Assembly: GCA_002449845.1 (NCBI GenBank) | Contig: DJXW01000016.1 | Span: 201,237 to 265,236 of the forward strand | Source of the DNA: Prevotella sp. UBA6994 | GTDB lineage: Bacteria; Bacteroidota; Bacteroidia; Bacteroidales; Bacteroidaceae | Length of the DNA: 64,000 nucleotides | Direction: 5' to 3' | Shown here: in pieces, positions 8,772-16,972 of the stretch | Layout of the letters: each line of letters begins with the position of its first letter | Numbering within the stretch: the first letter of the stretch is position 1 | Notes under the pieces: model-generated | Databases searched by the model: none | What the model saw: only the letters and a program-made list of their open reading frames with translations | Told to the model about the DNA's origin: nothing | Position numbers and translations under genes: made by a program

Positions 8772-8956
8772 TGATCTTGCTCGTTTTGGTCGAACATTTT
8801 CCGTTGCTTCTCGTCATACTTTGCCAAGAAATGGTCAATCACCAAAAGCACGAACAAAATGCCTAACGTTATCCACTCCGACTTAGTCAGAATGTATAAT
8901 CCAGCCGCAACAAAAGCAAGCAACAACAAGCGTTTCCAATTCAAAAAATCTTTCAT
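8768..8956 (-). CDS. Small two-helix membrane protein
   Basis: 62 residues. Two hydrophobic helices (about 9-24 and 28-45) are followed by a charged cytoplasmic-type tail. It overlaps the kinase-RapZ gene by four bases, so it is the first gene of the recycling operon. No family recognised; a role in anchoring the kinase at the membrane is possible but unproven. Confidence 0.55.
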   Translation of the reverse strand: MKDFLNWKRLLLLAFVAAGLYILTKSEWITLGILFVLLVIDHFLAKYDEKQRKMFDQNEQDQ

Positions 8957-9030
8957 GCTACAAACTTACACATTTTTTTTGAAATATAAAACGAATATGG
9001 GCAAAAAATAATTTTTCAATCTAGGAACGG

Positions 9031-9069
9031 GTAAAAATAAATGGAACTTGTCCTCACGACAAGCTCCAT
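9031..9069 (-). terminator. Intrinsic terminator or leader attenuator
   Basis: ATGGAACTTGTC (9041-9052) pairs with GACAAGCTCCAT (9058-9069) with one mismatch over a 5-nt loop. On the minus strand the stem is followed by ATTTATTTTTA. It lies between the outer-membrane protein gene and the small membrane protein, but also downstream of a promoter at 9130-9161, so it may sit in the leader of the recycling operon. Confidence 0.6.
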
Positions 9070-9129
9070 TCACATACTTACTAAAACTAAATTAACCACT
9101 AAAAAAACTAATCTTAATTATTTTCTTTG

Positions 9130-9161
9130 CAAATATAATATATTTCTTTCAAAACTGCAAA
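9130..9161 (-). promoter_or_regulatory. Promoter for the kinase-RapZ/MurU operon
   Basis: The minus strand reads TTTG (9158-9161), 20 bp, then TATATTTG (9130-9137). This fits the -33/-7 consensus of Bacteroidetes sigma-ABfr promoters. It would give a leader of about 165 nt in front of 8956. Confidence 0.55.
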
Positions 9162-9220
9162 CTTTTAGTGCGTTTCTTATAAAAAAACATATATATTTAA
9201 CCTTTATTCACTACTTTACA

Positions 9221-10768
9221 CTAAAATTTATAACTTAATGTACACAATACTTGATGTTTGTTGAACGAAACTTCTTTAGCATCGCAATGGTTGTCTTCAA
9301 TACTTTTTGGTCCATCTACACCATTTTCATAATAATTCATGAATGGGTAGAAATCGCCTTTAGTAGTAGAATACTGATAAGCTACATCTAATGTCAGATG
9401 AGGAGTAGCATTCCATCCAATACCAGCAGTTATACGATTAGTAGCCTTCCAGTTGGTATAGCTGGTTTCCGTTTCGTAATACGTACCAGGAGATTTCACC
9501 GTTCCATCCTTACTTCCCATCTTGTCGCACAAAGGTGACACGTAATTATATCCAAGGCGTACGGCAATCGATGGATCTGGCTTAAATTCCGCACCCACTT
9601 TCACCGTAGAGACTCCCTTCAGTGTCTTTTCAGTGTGAGTGTTCATGTTATTATCTTTATGAGAATACGAATAAGCTCTATCAATAAAAGAATAGTGATA
9701 ATCATTCTCCTTTATGCGGTTAGTCATAGAGCTGTAATCAGCATACTCATACGTAGCTCCAAGTGCCAGGAAGTTGCCTATTGTATGTCCTGCACTCAAG
9801 CCAAACTTCCACGGTGTATAAATCTTATATTTATAACTCTCTTCTTTGTCGACAGAAATGCTTCCATCAGTGAGCTTAGTCACACTTGAAGATTCCAACT
9901 CATACCATGTAGGAGTATGGATATAGGCACCAATTCTAAACGGAGAATTTTCTACAGGACGCACGATTGCTCCAAATTTGATGTCTGTTCCAGTACCAGA
10001 AACCCTTTTGTCATCAATCATGGTCAACCCTTTGATACCATCCTCATTCTCTTGGAATTTTTCACCGTATTCGCTGTAATGCTTATAATGCACATCGTGA
10101 ATGCCAAAGGTTACACCCAAGAACACACGATTCTTGATGTTGCCGCTGATGTTCAAGTCATATTCTCCGATATAGCCTTTTTGCGCACGATTATATTCAT
10201 ACGATGTGGCAGGAAAGTAAAAATACATATCTTCTGCTTGATTATACAGCAAATTCTCCATATACAAGGCATCAACTGTCGTATAAGTAAGGTCTGTTCT
10301 ATTGAGAAAAATCTCACGGCGGAACTTCTGATACGTCAACTTATTTTGCGAAGCATTTTCCAAAGGTGCCACAGCGCTGATAATCTGGTTGAAGTTGCGA
10401 CTCTTACGATATGTAAAACCCAGGTTCAAGAATGAAGTCCTATCGTAATTAGGAGCAGAATAAACAAATCCCACTTGGTCAAGACTGAAATTCGTCTTGT
10501 TGCCTGGCGAAAATTTCTTCACATCCTGCTGACTGAGCAAGCTAACGGTACCCGATACAGAACTGCTACGGAACAAGCCTATGCCTGCCGGGTTGGTACT
10601 CATGGTAGAAATGTCAGCTCCCAACGCTTCCATTGCGCCACCCATACCCACGTATCTGGCTGTACCGTTCAAGTCGGACTCCACCAATCTCGTGTCTTCG
10701 TATGTTTCTTGTGCCATCACGGATGTACCCATCAACATTGCCATGGCAAATATCATATTTCTTTTCAT
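9221..10768 (-). CDS. FadL/PorV-type outer-membrane beta-barrel protein
   Basis: The start is placed at 10766-10768 (MKRNMIF...), because it gives a clean signal peptide ending ...TSVMAQ; an upstream in-frame Met would add ten unrelated residues. The mature protein begins with GMGGAMEALGADISTMSTNP (about residues 41-60), the plug-like motif of the FadL/OmpP1/TodX family. Alternating aromatic strands follow, ending in CTLSYKF, a typical C-terminal barrel strand. About 515 residues, outer membrane, transport of hydrophobic compounds or another FadL-like role. It lies 53 bp downstream of the Gly/Tyr-rich secreted protein and is probably co-transcribed. Confidence 0.75.
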   Translation of the reverse strand: MKRNMIFAMAMLMGTSVMAQETYEDTRLVESDLNGTARYVGMGGAMEALGADISTMSTNPAGIGLFRSSSVSGTVSLLSQQDVKKFSPGNKTNFSLDQVGFVYSAPNYDRTSFLNLGFTYRKSRNFNQIISAVAPLENASQNKLTYQKFRREIFLNRTDLTYTTVDALYMENLLYNQAEDMYFYFPATSYEYNRAQKGYIGEYDLNISGNIKNRVFLGVTFGIHDVHYKHYSEYGEKFQENEDGIKGLTMIDDKRVSGTGTDIKFGAIVRPVENSPFRIGAYIHTPTWYELESSSVTKLTDGSISVDKEESYKYKIYTPWKFGLSAGHTIGNFLALGATYEYADYSSMTNRIKENDYHYSFIDRAYSYSHKDNNMNTHTEKTLKGVSTVKVGAEFKPDPSIAVRLGYNYVSPLCDKMGSKDGTVKSPGTYYETETSYTNWKATNRITAGIGWNATPHLTLDVAYQYSTTKGDFYPFMNYYENGVDGPKSIEDNHCDAKEVSFNKHQVLCTLSYKF

Positions 10769-10821
10769 AATATACACCTTATTTATAATATTATACAATC
10801 ATTTCAATTCAAGACACATCA

Positions 10822-12153
10822 TTATCTATGACCACCAAATGAGCCACCACCGGAACGGCCTCCGCCGCCTCCGCCGCCACCAAAGGAGCCACCGCCGCCG
10901 CCACCTGAGCGACCACCTCCTCCGTAGCTACCGCCGCCAGAGGAACCACCAGAATAGCTACTTCCACCTAATGAAGAGCTCGAAGAGCTATTACTAAATG
11001 AAGGAGTAGAATAACTTCTGGTATCGCCACTATAAGTAGTTGTAGAGCGAGAACCTCCAAACTTAGCACCACTGCTATTCGTGGTGTAGGTACGAGTGGT
11101 AGAAGAACCTCTGCCAGAGCCAGAACCGAAAACACCAGATGAACCACCGGTATTTCTGCTAAATACATTACGGTTGCTTGTAGAATGTACGCTACCTCCG
11201 ATACCACCTGTAGCCGAACGGCTATGATTGTGCGTACCTATACCCGTATATCTGATGTCTCCTCTTCCACCACCAGCTCCTGTACCGGTTGGTCGTCCGC
11301 CATGGCCGCCATATCCACCGCCATAGTAAACACCTGTATAGTACCAAGGTCTATAATACCACCAAGGCGTGTACCAGGAAAAGAACGGATCATAATAGCC
11401 ACCATAATAAAGACTCATATACCAAGGGTCAAACCAAGGATCAAAGTATCCATATCCAAAATACCAAGGGTCGTAATAGCCATAATAGCCACGGTGGTAA
11501 TTCCAAGCCCAATGCCTTCCATACCAAGCAGGCCAATAATAATCGCTAAATCCCCACCAATTGTAGCTTCTCCAAAGGTCGTAAGGAATGACATAATAGT
11601 AATCATCCCATCTGCTCAAGCGATTGGAATAGCGATAATCATCATCATTGTTAACATATTTGGAAACCATGAACAACGTGTCAACGTAGCTTGTGTCTGG
11701 ATAGATTTCGTTGCCGGAGAAGATACGGATGATGTCGTTACCCAAGCTATCCGAACCAATCTTCTGATACGTACTTACCAATTTCTTGTGACGGTTGTAC
11801 TCATCTACGTTACGGTTACTACCCACATAATAAGTGGGGGAATTATCATCCACGACCATCTTAGCCTTCTTCTTTTTTGAAGTTTTCTTTGGCACAAAAT
11901 ACATGTCATCTTCACCTGATTCAGGAAGTACGTCAATGACATCCCTTTCGTTAGTCTGATACTTCGCATAATGACGATTGTACTCGTCAATCTCACGATC
12001 AGTGAAATCAGAAAGTGAAGACTTAGTATCGCTCTGTGTTTCCACCTTGGCATTTTTCTTCGTCTTCTTTGAGCCGTTATACAAGTCGTCTTGCGCATTC
12101 ACCGTGAACGTGGCTACGCAAAAAAGCGAGATTAGAAGAATTAATTTTTTCAT
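10822..12153 (-). CDS. Secreted Tyr/Trp- then Gly/Ser-rich low-complexity protein
   Basis: The start at 12151-12153 (MKKLILLISLF) gives a signal peptide ending VNAQ. About 443 residues: a Lys/Asp-rich N-terminal third with repeated YNRH words (DEYNRHYAKY, DEYNRHKKL), a middle third unusually rich in Trp, Tyr, Pro and Asp (DPWYFGYGYF, FDPWY), and a Gly/Ser-rich tail with almost no other residues. Similar Bacteroidales proteins have been labelled vitellogenin-like, but the label carries no function. Repeats and bias suggest an extended surface or periplasmic protein. It precedes the FadL-type gene. Confidence 0.6.
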   Translation of the reverse strand: MKKLILLISLFCVATFTVNAQDDLYNGSKKTKKNAKVETQSDTKSSLSDFTDREIDEYNRHYAKYQTNERDVIDVLPESGEDDMYFVPKKTSKKKKAKMVVDDNSPTYYVGSNRNVDEYNRHKKLVSTYQKIGSDSLGNDIIRIFSGNEIYPDTSYVDTLFMVSKYVNNDDDYRYSNRLSRWDDYYYVIPYDLWRSYNWWGFSDYYWPAWYGRHWAWNYHRGYYGYYDPWYFGYGYFDPWFDPWYMSLYYGGYYDPFFSWYTPWWYYRPWYYTGVYYGGGYGGHGGRPTGTGAGGGRGDIRYTGIGTHNHSRSATGGIGGSVHSTSNRNVFSRNTGGSSGVFGSGSGRGSSTTRTYTTNSSGAKFGGSRSTTTYSGDTRSYSTPSFSNSSSSSSLGGSSYSGGSSGGGSYGGGGRSGGGGGGSFGGGGGGGGRSGGGSFGGHR

Positions 12154-12192
12154 ATTTATACTCCTTTCATCAAGTTTTATTATTTCATATTG

Positions 12193-12223
12193 CAAAAATA
12201 GCATGAATTATGCTGCAAAATTA
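12193..12223 (-). promoter_or_regulatory. Promoter region of the Gly/Tyr-rich protein operon
   Basis: Two minus-strand -7-type elements, TATTTTTG (12193-12200) and TAATTTTG (12216-12223), lie 40-70 bp upstream of the start. Confidence 0.4.
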
Positions 12224-12265
12224 AGGAAAAACCCTAAACGAAAGTAGGATTTTCCCTATTTTTTG

Positions 12266-12273
12266 TAATTTTG
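12266..12273 (+). promoter_or_regulatory. -7 promoter element (TAATTTTG) for prmA
   Basis: TAATTTTG fits TAnnTTTG and lies 20 bp before the prmA start codon, which implies a very short leader. It is divergent from the elements at 12193-12223. Confidence 0.5.
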
Positions 12274-12293
12274 CATAATAATTGGGAATAATT

Positions 12294-13154
12294 ATGAAAT
12301 ATCTTGTAGCCAATTTTACCATAAAGCCGACAGGCGACATGGATAAGCAGACCATTTGCGACTTGCTATGTGCCACTTTGGGAGAAGTGGGATTTGAGTC
12401 TTTTCAAGAAACCGACCAAGGAATTGATGCATATATTCAAGATGAGATATATGATAAGGAAGCGTTTCTCCAAGCATTGGAAGATTTTGGATTACCACAA
12501 GTAGAATTGACCTATCACGTCAATCAGGTGGAAGACAAGGATTGGAACGAGACTTGGGAAAATGAGGGTTTTGCTCCCATTCAAATCGGTAACCTTTGCG
12601 TGATATACGATGCGAAACACTCTATCCCCGACAATCTTCATCCCCAGATGAATATTGGCATAGATGCAAAGTTGGCTTTTGGCACAGGCAATCACGAAAC
12701 CACACGAATGGTCATCTCATTCTTATTTGAATTGGACTTGAAAGGCAAGCGAGTTCTTGATTGCGGGTGCGGTACGGGTATTCTCGGAATCGTGGCATCA
12801 AAGTTAGGAGCAAGAGATGTCGTTGGCTACGACATTGATGAATGGAGCGTGGAAAACACAAAACACAACGCAGAAATCAACCATGTTTCCAACATAGAGG
12901 TATTTCATGGAGATTCTCGCGTATTGTCTCACGTAAGTGGTGTCTTCGACGTGGTGGTTGCCAATATCAATCGCAATATCCTACTGGCTGATATTCGACA
13001 TTTCAAAGATGTGATGGCTCCCAACGCTGTTCTTATCCTAAGTGGATTTTATGAGGAAGACATTCCCGTATTGTTGGAGGAGGCAGAAAAATACGATTTA
13101 CATTCAGTAAAGCAAATGACGGAAAACCACTGGGCTTGCTTGGTTTTGTCATAA
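12294..13154 (+). CDS. prmA: Ribosomal protein L11 methyltransferase
   Basis: 286 residues from the ATG at 12294; an in-frame TTG four codons earlier is less likely. PrmA methylates L11 lysines using S-adenosylmethionine. The SAM site DCGCGTGILGIVASKLGA is followed by the acidic GYDIDEW and by VVANINRNILL, the family's N(I)N-type motif IV. FGTGNHETTRM upstream of the SAM site is the PrmA signature. It stands alone, divergent from the Gly/Tyr-rich gene and convergent with the GH25 gene. Confidence 0.93.
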   Translation: MKYLVANFTIKPTGDMDKQTICDLLCATLGEVGFESFQETDQGIDAYIQDEIYDKEAFLQALEDFGLPQVELTYHVNQVEDKDWNETWENEGFAPIQIGNLCVIYDAKHSIPDNLHPQMNIGIDAKLAFGTGNHETTRMVISFLFELDLKGKRVLDCGCGTGILGIVASKLGARDVVGYDIDEWSVENTKHNAEINHVSNIEVFHGDSRVLSHVSGVFDVVVANINRNILLADIRHFKDVMAPNAVLILSGFYEEDIPVLLEEAEKYDLHSVKQMTENHWACLVLS

Positions 13155-13170
13155 TCGTCTTGGATTCTGC

Positions 13171-13249
13171 AAGCAATATGCTTGAGAAGGATAAACGATA
13201 TGTTTGAGAGAGACAAACGATATGTTTGGATGGGATAAACATAAGGTTT
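13171..13249. repeat. Dyad array A: four dyads, 22-bp period
   Basis: The 99-bp gap between convergent prmA and the GH25 gene holds four 13-bp dyads with centres at 13177, 13199, 13221 and 13243, exactly 22 bp apart. They read AAGCAA-T-ATGCTT, AAACGA-T-ATGTTT (twice) and AAACAT-A-AGGTTT. Spacers are purine-rich (GAGAAGGAT, GAGAGAGAC, GGATGGGAT). AAACAT of the last unit is the reverse complement of ATGTTT in units 2 and 3. A half-unit AAACAT at 13259, in phase, lies inside the GH25 coding end. Confidence 0.75.
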
Positions 13250-13253
13250 ATCT

Positions 13254-14120
13254 CTACCAAACATCATCTTCGCTTCCGATGGTCAGCATCTTCAAGTCAT
13301 AATAAGAGCCATTGTAGATGTCGAAATCTACATATCCTCTGATGCCGGGCAACCTTCCTGCATCCGTATGTTGCCAAAACTTCCATTCTCCCTTATATTC
13401 CACCTTATCTACATAATAGTGGGCTATCCAATAAGGATAGTCATCAAAGACGGGAGCACTGAGATACTTCTCCTTAAATTTAAAATAGGTGTAGATAATA
13501 GGCTTGACATGGAATTTATCTTCCACGATGTGCAACCACGTCAATACGTCTCGCTGGAAATCTTCCAACTTCACGTCTTGTGGATAATGCTCTATATCCA
13601 GCACAGGAGGCAAGTCGCCCTTCTCTAATTTGGCATATTTCAAGAAGAAATAGGCTTGTTCTCTTGCTTTCGACTTATTACTCCAGAAATGGTAAGCCCC
13701 GCGGATAAATCCATGTTCACGTGCTTGGTAGAAATTCTCCTCGAATTTCTCGTCCACACGTGTAGAGCCTTCGGTAGATTTAATGATGACGAAACGCAAT
13801 GGGCAGCCCTCGATGATAGAATGGCGCAACTTATTCCAGTCAATGTCGCCTTGATAATGAGAGATGTCTATTCCGTGTATTTCATAACCCTGCGGATATT
13901 TCGCATCTCCATACAAAGCCCGCCATCTGAATCCGGTAGGTCCGACAAAAAAGAAATAAAATGCCCAGATATAAAGCACGACGACTCCTATCCCTCCTAT
14001 CCACCAAGCCAAGCGAGTGTTTTTCTTGAAAAGAGTAGTTAGCGGATAATGAGAATGAGCCTTCCTACCGCTTTTTTTCGTAGGACTGGCTTTTGGATTT
14101 GTCGTTTTCTTCTTTACCAC
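13254..14120 (-). CDS. Membrane-anchored GH25 lysozyme-like muramidase
   Basis: 288 residues. A Lys-rich cytoplasmic N-terminus and one helix (about 37-60) precede a GH25 domain: GIDISHYQGDIDW (first catalytic Asp region), IIKSTEGSTRVD, GAYHFW and VLDIEHYP with the DxE catalytic pair. GH25 enzymes cleave the MurNAc-GlcNAc bond of peptidoglycan. Being anchored rather than secreted, it may act on the cell's own wall; a second, secreted GH25 is at 36198-36896. Downstream of the pfp terminator on the same strand. Confidence 0.87.
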   Translation of the reverse strand: MVKKKTTNPKASPTKKSGRKAHSHYPLTTLFKKNTRLAWWIGGIGVVVLYIWAFYFFFVGPTGFRWRALYGDAKYPQGYEIHGIDISHYQGDIDWNKLRHSIIEGCPLRFVIIKSTEGSTRVDEKFEENFYQAREHGFIRGAYHFWSNKSKAREQAYFFLKYAKLEKGDLPPVLDIEHYPQDVKLEDFQRDVLTWLHIVEDKFHVKPIIYTYFKFKEKYLSAPVFDDYPYWIAHYYVDKVEYKGEWKFWQHTDAGRLPGIRGYVDFDIYNGSYYDLKMLTIGSEDDVW

Positions 14121-14194
14121 ACCTATTTATATTATATAGTATTACATCGTTCTATCACGTCAGAGAGCAAGTCTCTCTTGATAGTTATGGAAAA

Positions 14195-14248
14195 CCGTGA
14201 ATTGTCATTGACCAACCACATGATAGTTTGTCAATAGACAATTCACGG
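14195..14248 (-). terminator. Stem-loop downstream of pfp
   Basis: An 18-nt arm (14195-14212) pairs with 14230-14248 across a 17-nt loop, with one bulged base. The outer 12 bp, CCGTGAATTGTC with GACAATTCACGG, are perfect. On the minus strand it follows the pfp stop by 33 bp and is followed by TTTTCC. Confidence 0.65.
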
Positions 14249-14281
14249 ATAATATCTTTCAAATCATATAGATTGAATATA

Positions 14282-15928
14282 TCATTGCTTACCTTGTTCG
14301 AGCATCAAAGTACGAGTAGCACGGTCACACACTACAGATGGTCCCCAATACTGGATTGGACCAGGATAAACGAAGCATGTTCCCTCTTCCCATTCCTTAC
14401 GGTGCTCAACAAACTTCTTGAATGGACGACCTTCCAAGTCAACCAATGCCTTACGAATCACAGGTTTCATCTTACCGTTTCTGCGCTCCATGTTCATCAT
14501 CATGGTGATAGGCACACCACCTGCAATCCAGTTGTCTGTTCCGTCGGTAGTATTCTTCACGATAGCCATGTAGCCAGTCTTGCCGTTAGCAATGAGCTGT
14601 GAAGCACTGATACCCAGAGCATAGCAATAGTCTGCATCAAAGTTGGAAGGAGCAGCGCAACGTCCCTCATATCCGAAGAAGTGATGTTGAGTGTTGAATT
14701 TACCAACAAACTTACCTTCCTTAGTCCATTGTTCGAGCTTGGCAGCCACCATTTCAGAGAGCAACTTCTCTGTCTCAATCAACGATACCTGAACGTTTCC
14801 GTGTGGGTCACGGTCAAGAGAGAGCTGGCGAGCCACGCCTTCAGGCAATGTAGCGAATGTTTCAGCATTCTCTTTGCTCAGATGAGCGAGGATATAGTCG
14901 TGTTGAGCTTTCTTGTCCAAGTCTTTGTAATCAGCTCCATGCTCTGCAAGCAAGTCGTTGAGTTCGTCAATCAGTCTGCCAATAGCAGGAATGAACTCTA
15001 TCAAGCCTTCTGGAACCAAAACCACACCGAAGTTATCACCATTAGCGGCACGTTTAGCCACCACGCTGGCAATATATTCAACGATGTCGTTGAGTGTTTG
15101 GTCTTTGGCTTCCACCTCTTCAGAAACGAGACAGATATTGGGTTGACAAGTCAGTGCACACTCCAGAGCGATATGACTGGCTGAACGGCCCATCAACTTG
15201 ATGAAATGCCAATACTTACGAGCAGAGTTACAATCGCGCTCGATGTTTCCAATCAGCTCACCATAAACTTTCGTAGCCGTGTCGAAACCAAACGATGTTT
15301 CGATTTGGTCGTTCTTCAAGTCACCGTCAATAGTCTTAGGACAACCGATAACCTGAACACCATAGTTCTTAGCTGCATAATACTCAGCCAATACACACGC
15401 GTTTGTGTTAGAATCGTCACCACCAATGATGACAATAGCCTGAATGTCGAGTTGACGAATGATTTCGAGACCTTTCTCAAACTGGTCAACATTCTCCAAC
15501 TTTGTACGTCCTGAACCAATCATGTCAAATCCACCCGTGTTACGGTATTGGTCGATGATGTCAGCGGTAAGTTCCATGTAGTTATGATCTACCAAACCAC
15601 CAGGACCCAAGATAAAACCATACAGACGGTTTTCAGGGTTGAGTCTCTTGATACCATCAAAGATACCACAAATCACGTTGTGACCTCCAGGAGCCTGACC
15701 ACCACTGAGAATTACACCAACGTTCATCTTCTTGGTACTGCTTTCATTACCAGGAACAAACTCTACGAGTGGCATTCCGTAAGTGTTTGGGAAGAGAGCC
15801 TTGATCTCTTCTTGGTCTCCAACGCTCTGTGTTGGCTCGCCTTCATTCACTTTCACTGCCCCCTGAAGTCCTTTTGGCAACTTTGGCTGGTAGGCAGCTC
15901 TTTCTTTCTGTAAAAGACTTAATTTCAT
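14282..15928 (-). CDS. pfp: Pyrophosphate-dependent fructose-6-phosphate 1-phosphotransferase
   Basis: 548 residues, the length of long-type PPi-PFKs. It phosphorylates fructose-6-phosphate with pyrophosphate, reversibly, in glycolysis. GGDDSNTNA carries the Asp that marks PPi rather than ATP use, and PKTIDGDLKND has the catalytic TIDGD with the PPi-type Lys. Later motifs MGRSASH and the C-terminal GYEGRCAAPSNFD block are as in the family. Alone, with a strong stem-loop behind it. Confidence 0.93.
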   Translation of the reverse strand: MKLSLLQKERAAYQPKLPKGLQGAVKVNEGEPTQSVGDQEEIKALFPNTYGMPLVEFVPGNESSTKKMNVGVILSGGQAPGGHNVICGIFDGIKRLNPENRLYGFILGPGGLVDHNYMELTADIIDQYRNTGGFDMIGSGRTKLENVDQFEKGLEIIRQLDIQAIVIIGGDDSNTNACVLAEYYAAKNYGVQVIGCPKTIDGDLKNDQIETSFGFDTATKVYGELIGNIERDCNSARKYWHFIKLMGRSASHIALECALTCQPNICLVSEEVEAKDQTLNDIVEYIASVVAKRAANGDNFGVVLVPEGLIEFIPAIGRLIDELNDLLAEHGADYKDLDKKAQHDYILAHLSKENAETFATLPEGVARQLSLDRDPHGNVQVSLIETEKLLSEMVAAKLEQWTKEGKFVGKFNTQHHFFGYEGRCAAPSNFDADYCYALGISASQLIANGKTGYMAIVKNTTDGTDNWIAGGVPITMMMNMERRNGKMKPVIRKALVDLEGRPFKKFVEHRKEWEEGTCFVYPGPIQYWGPSVVCDRATRTLMLEQGKQ

Positions 15929-15982
15929 TTACCTTAAAATAATATTATTAATACTTCAGTTCTATATGCTTAATAATCTTTG

Positions 15983-15990
15983 CAAATTTA
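15983..15990 (-). promoter_or_regulatory. -7 promoter element (TAAATTTG) for pfp
   Basis: The minus strand reads TAAATTTG, fitting TAnnTTTG, 55 bp upstream of the pfp start. Confidence 0.45.
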
Positions 15991-16084
15991 CTCTTTTTTT
16001 GCGAGATATGGAAGGAAATCAGAAAGAAATCACCATTTTAAAACTTTTTTGCCAAAAAAACATGGATAATCCAATTTTATTTGC

Positions 16085-16092
16085 TATCTTTG
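16085..16092 (+). promoter_or_regulatory. -7 promoter element (TATCTTTG) for the 16114 operon
   Basis: TATCTTTG lies 21 bp before the ATG at 16114; no clear -33 TTTG at the usual distance. Confidence 0.5.
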
Positions 16093-16113
16093 GAGAATTA
16101 AAAACCAACAAGT

Positions 16114-16395
16114 ATGAATAACAAACGAGAATTAAAAAGTTACATGAACAATGTGTTCGATGCACTCCTTTCGGAGTGCGTTGCAATGTCGTTGTATGGT
16201 GACAAGCCAAACAAGGAGAATTTTGAGGCTATGCTGACCACTTTGTTGGGTGCTCAAAAAAATTTCATCAGTCGTATCTCTCACCCAGAACCCGGAATGA
16301 AACAAAAGAAATACTTCAGTGTTCTCATTAAGGACTTTGAGGAATATGCTGACGAAGCCATTGACCACATCATCAACCTTGAAAGTTATCACTAA
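16114..16395 (+). CDS. Conserved small hypothetical protein
   Basis: 93 residues, largely helical, with no signal or membrane segment. It begins MNNKRELKSYMNNV and has acidic C-terminal helices (FEEYADEAIDHIINL). No family recognised. It is the first gene of a run with the acyltransferase (17 bp downstream) and the large secreted protein. A cytoplasmic helper role would be a guess. Confidence 0.6.
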   Translation: MNNKRELKSYMNNVFDALLSECVAMSLYGDKPNKENFEAMLTTLLGAQKNFISRISHPEPGMKQKKYFSVLIKDFEEYADEAIDHIINLESYH

Positions 16396-16412
16396 ATTTT
16401 TGATCTAAAAAA

Positions 16413-16970
16413 ATGGTAAAAGCTATTTGCAGGTGGATCTTGTATAAACAAATGGGATGGAAAAAGAATGTAACTGTTGACCATCCCGATAAATATATCA
16501 TCTGTCTCGCGCCCCATACAAGCAATTGGGATTTTTTAATCGGACAATTGTATTCGAAAGCTGAGGGCTTGAAGAGCAACTTCTTAATGAAAAAAGAATG
16601 GTTTTTCTGGCCCTTGGGAAGTTTGTTTCGTGCAATGGGAGGCATTCCCGTCTGGCGAAGCAAACATACGAGCATGACCGACAATTTAGCGAGTGAAGCG
16701 ACAAAGGCAACATCTTTTCGCCTTTGCATTACCCCTGAGGGCACACGTTCATTGAATCCCGACTGGAAGAAGGGATTCTATTTCATAGCCCTCAAAGCAA
16801 ATATCCCTATTTTGCTATATGGCGTTGACTACGAAAAAAAACTGATTCAATGTACCAAAAGCATCATTCCGACTGGTGAGTTGGAGAAAGAGATGCAAGA
16901 AATCAAACTGTATTTTAAAGACTTCAAGGGAAAACATCCCGAGAAATTCACAATAGGGATAATAGATTAA
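16413..16970 (+). CDS. 1-acyl-sn-glycerol-3-phosphate acyltransferase-like protein
   Basis: 185 residues, a short member of the PlsC-type acyltransferases. HTSNWD (the HxxxxD motif, catalytic His and Asp) is at about 31-36, and PEGTRS, the substrate-phosphate motif, is near residue 109. The family makes phosphatidic acid or acylates related lipids. The protein is about 50 residues shorter than typical PlsC, mainly at the N-terminus. It starts 17 bp after the small gene and ends 2 bp before the secreted protein, so it is in an operon. Confidence 0.8.
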   Translation: MVKAICRWILYKQMGWKKNVTVDHPDKYIICLAPHTSNWDFLIGQLYSKAEGLKSNFLMKKEWFFWPLGSLFRAMGGIPVWRSKHTSMTDNLASEATKATSFRLCITPEGTRSLNPDWKKGFYFIALKANIPILLYGVDYEKKLIQCTKSIIPTGELEKEMQEIKLYFKDFKGKHPEKFTIGIID

Positions 16971-16972
16971 CT

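Noticed and set aside
11185..11880. 231-codon plus-strand frame opposite the Gly/Tyr-rich protein
   Set aside because: Its Ile/Ser/Thr-rich composition mirrors the repetitive coding strand; no independent features.
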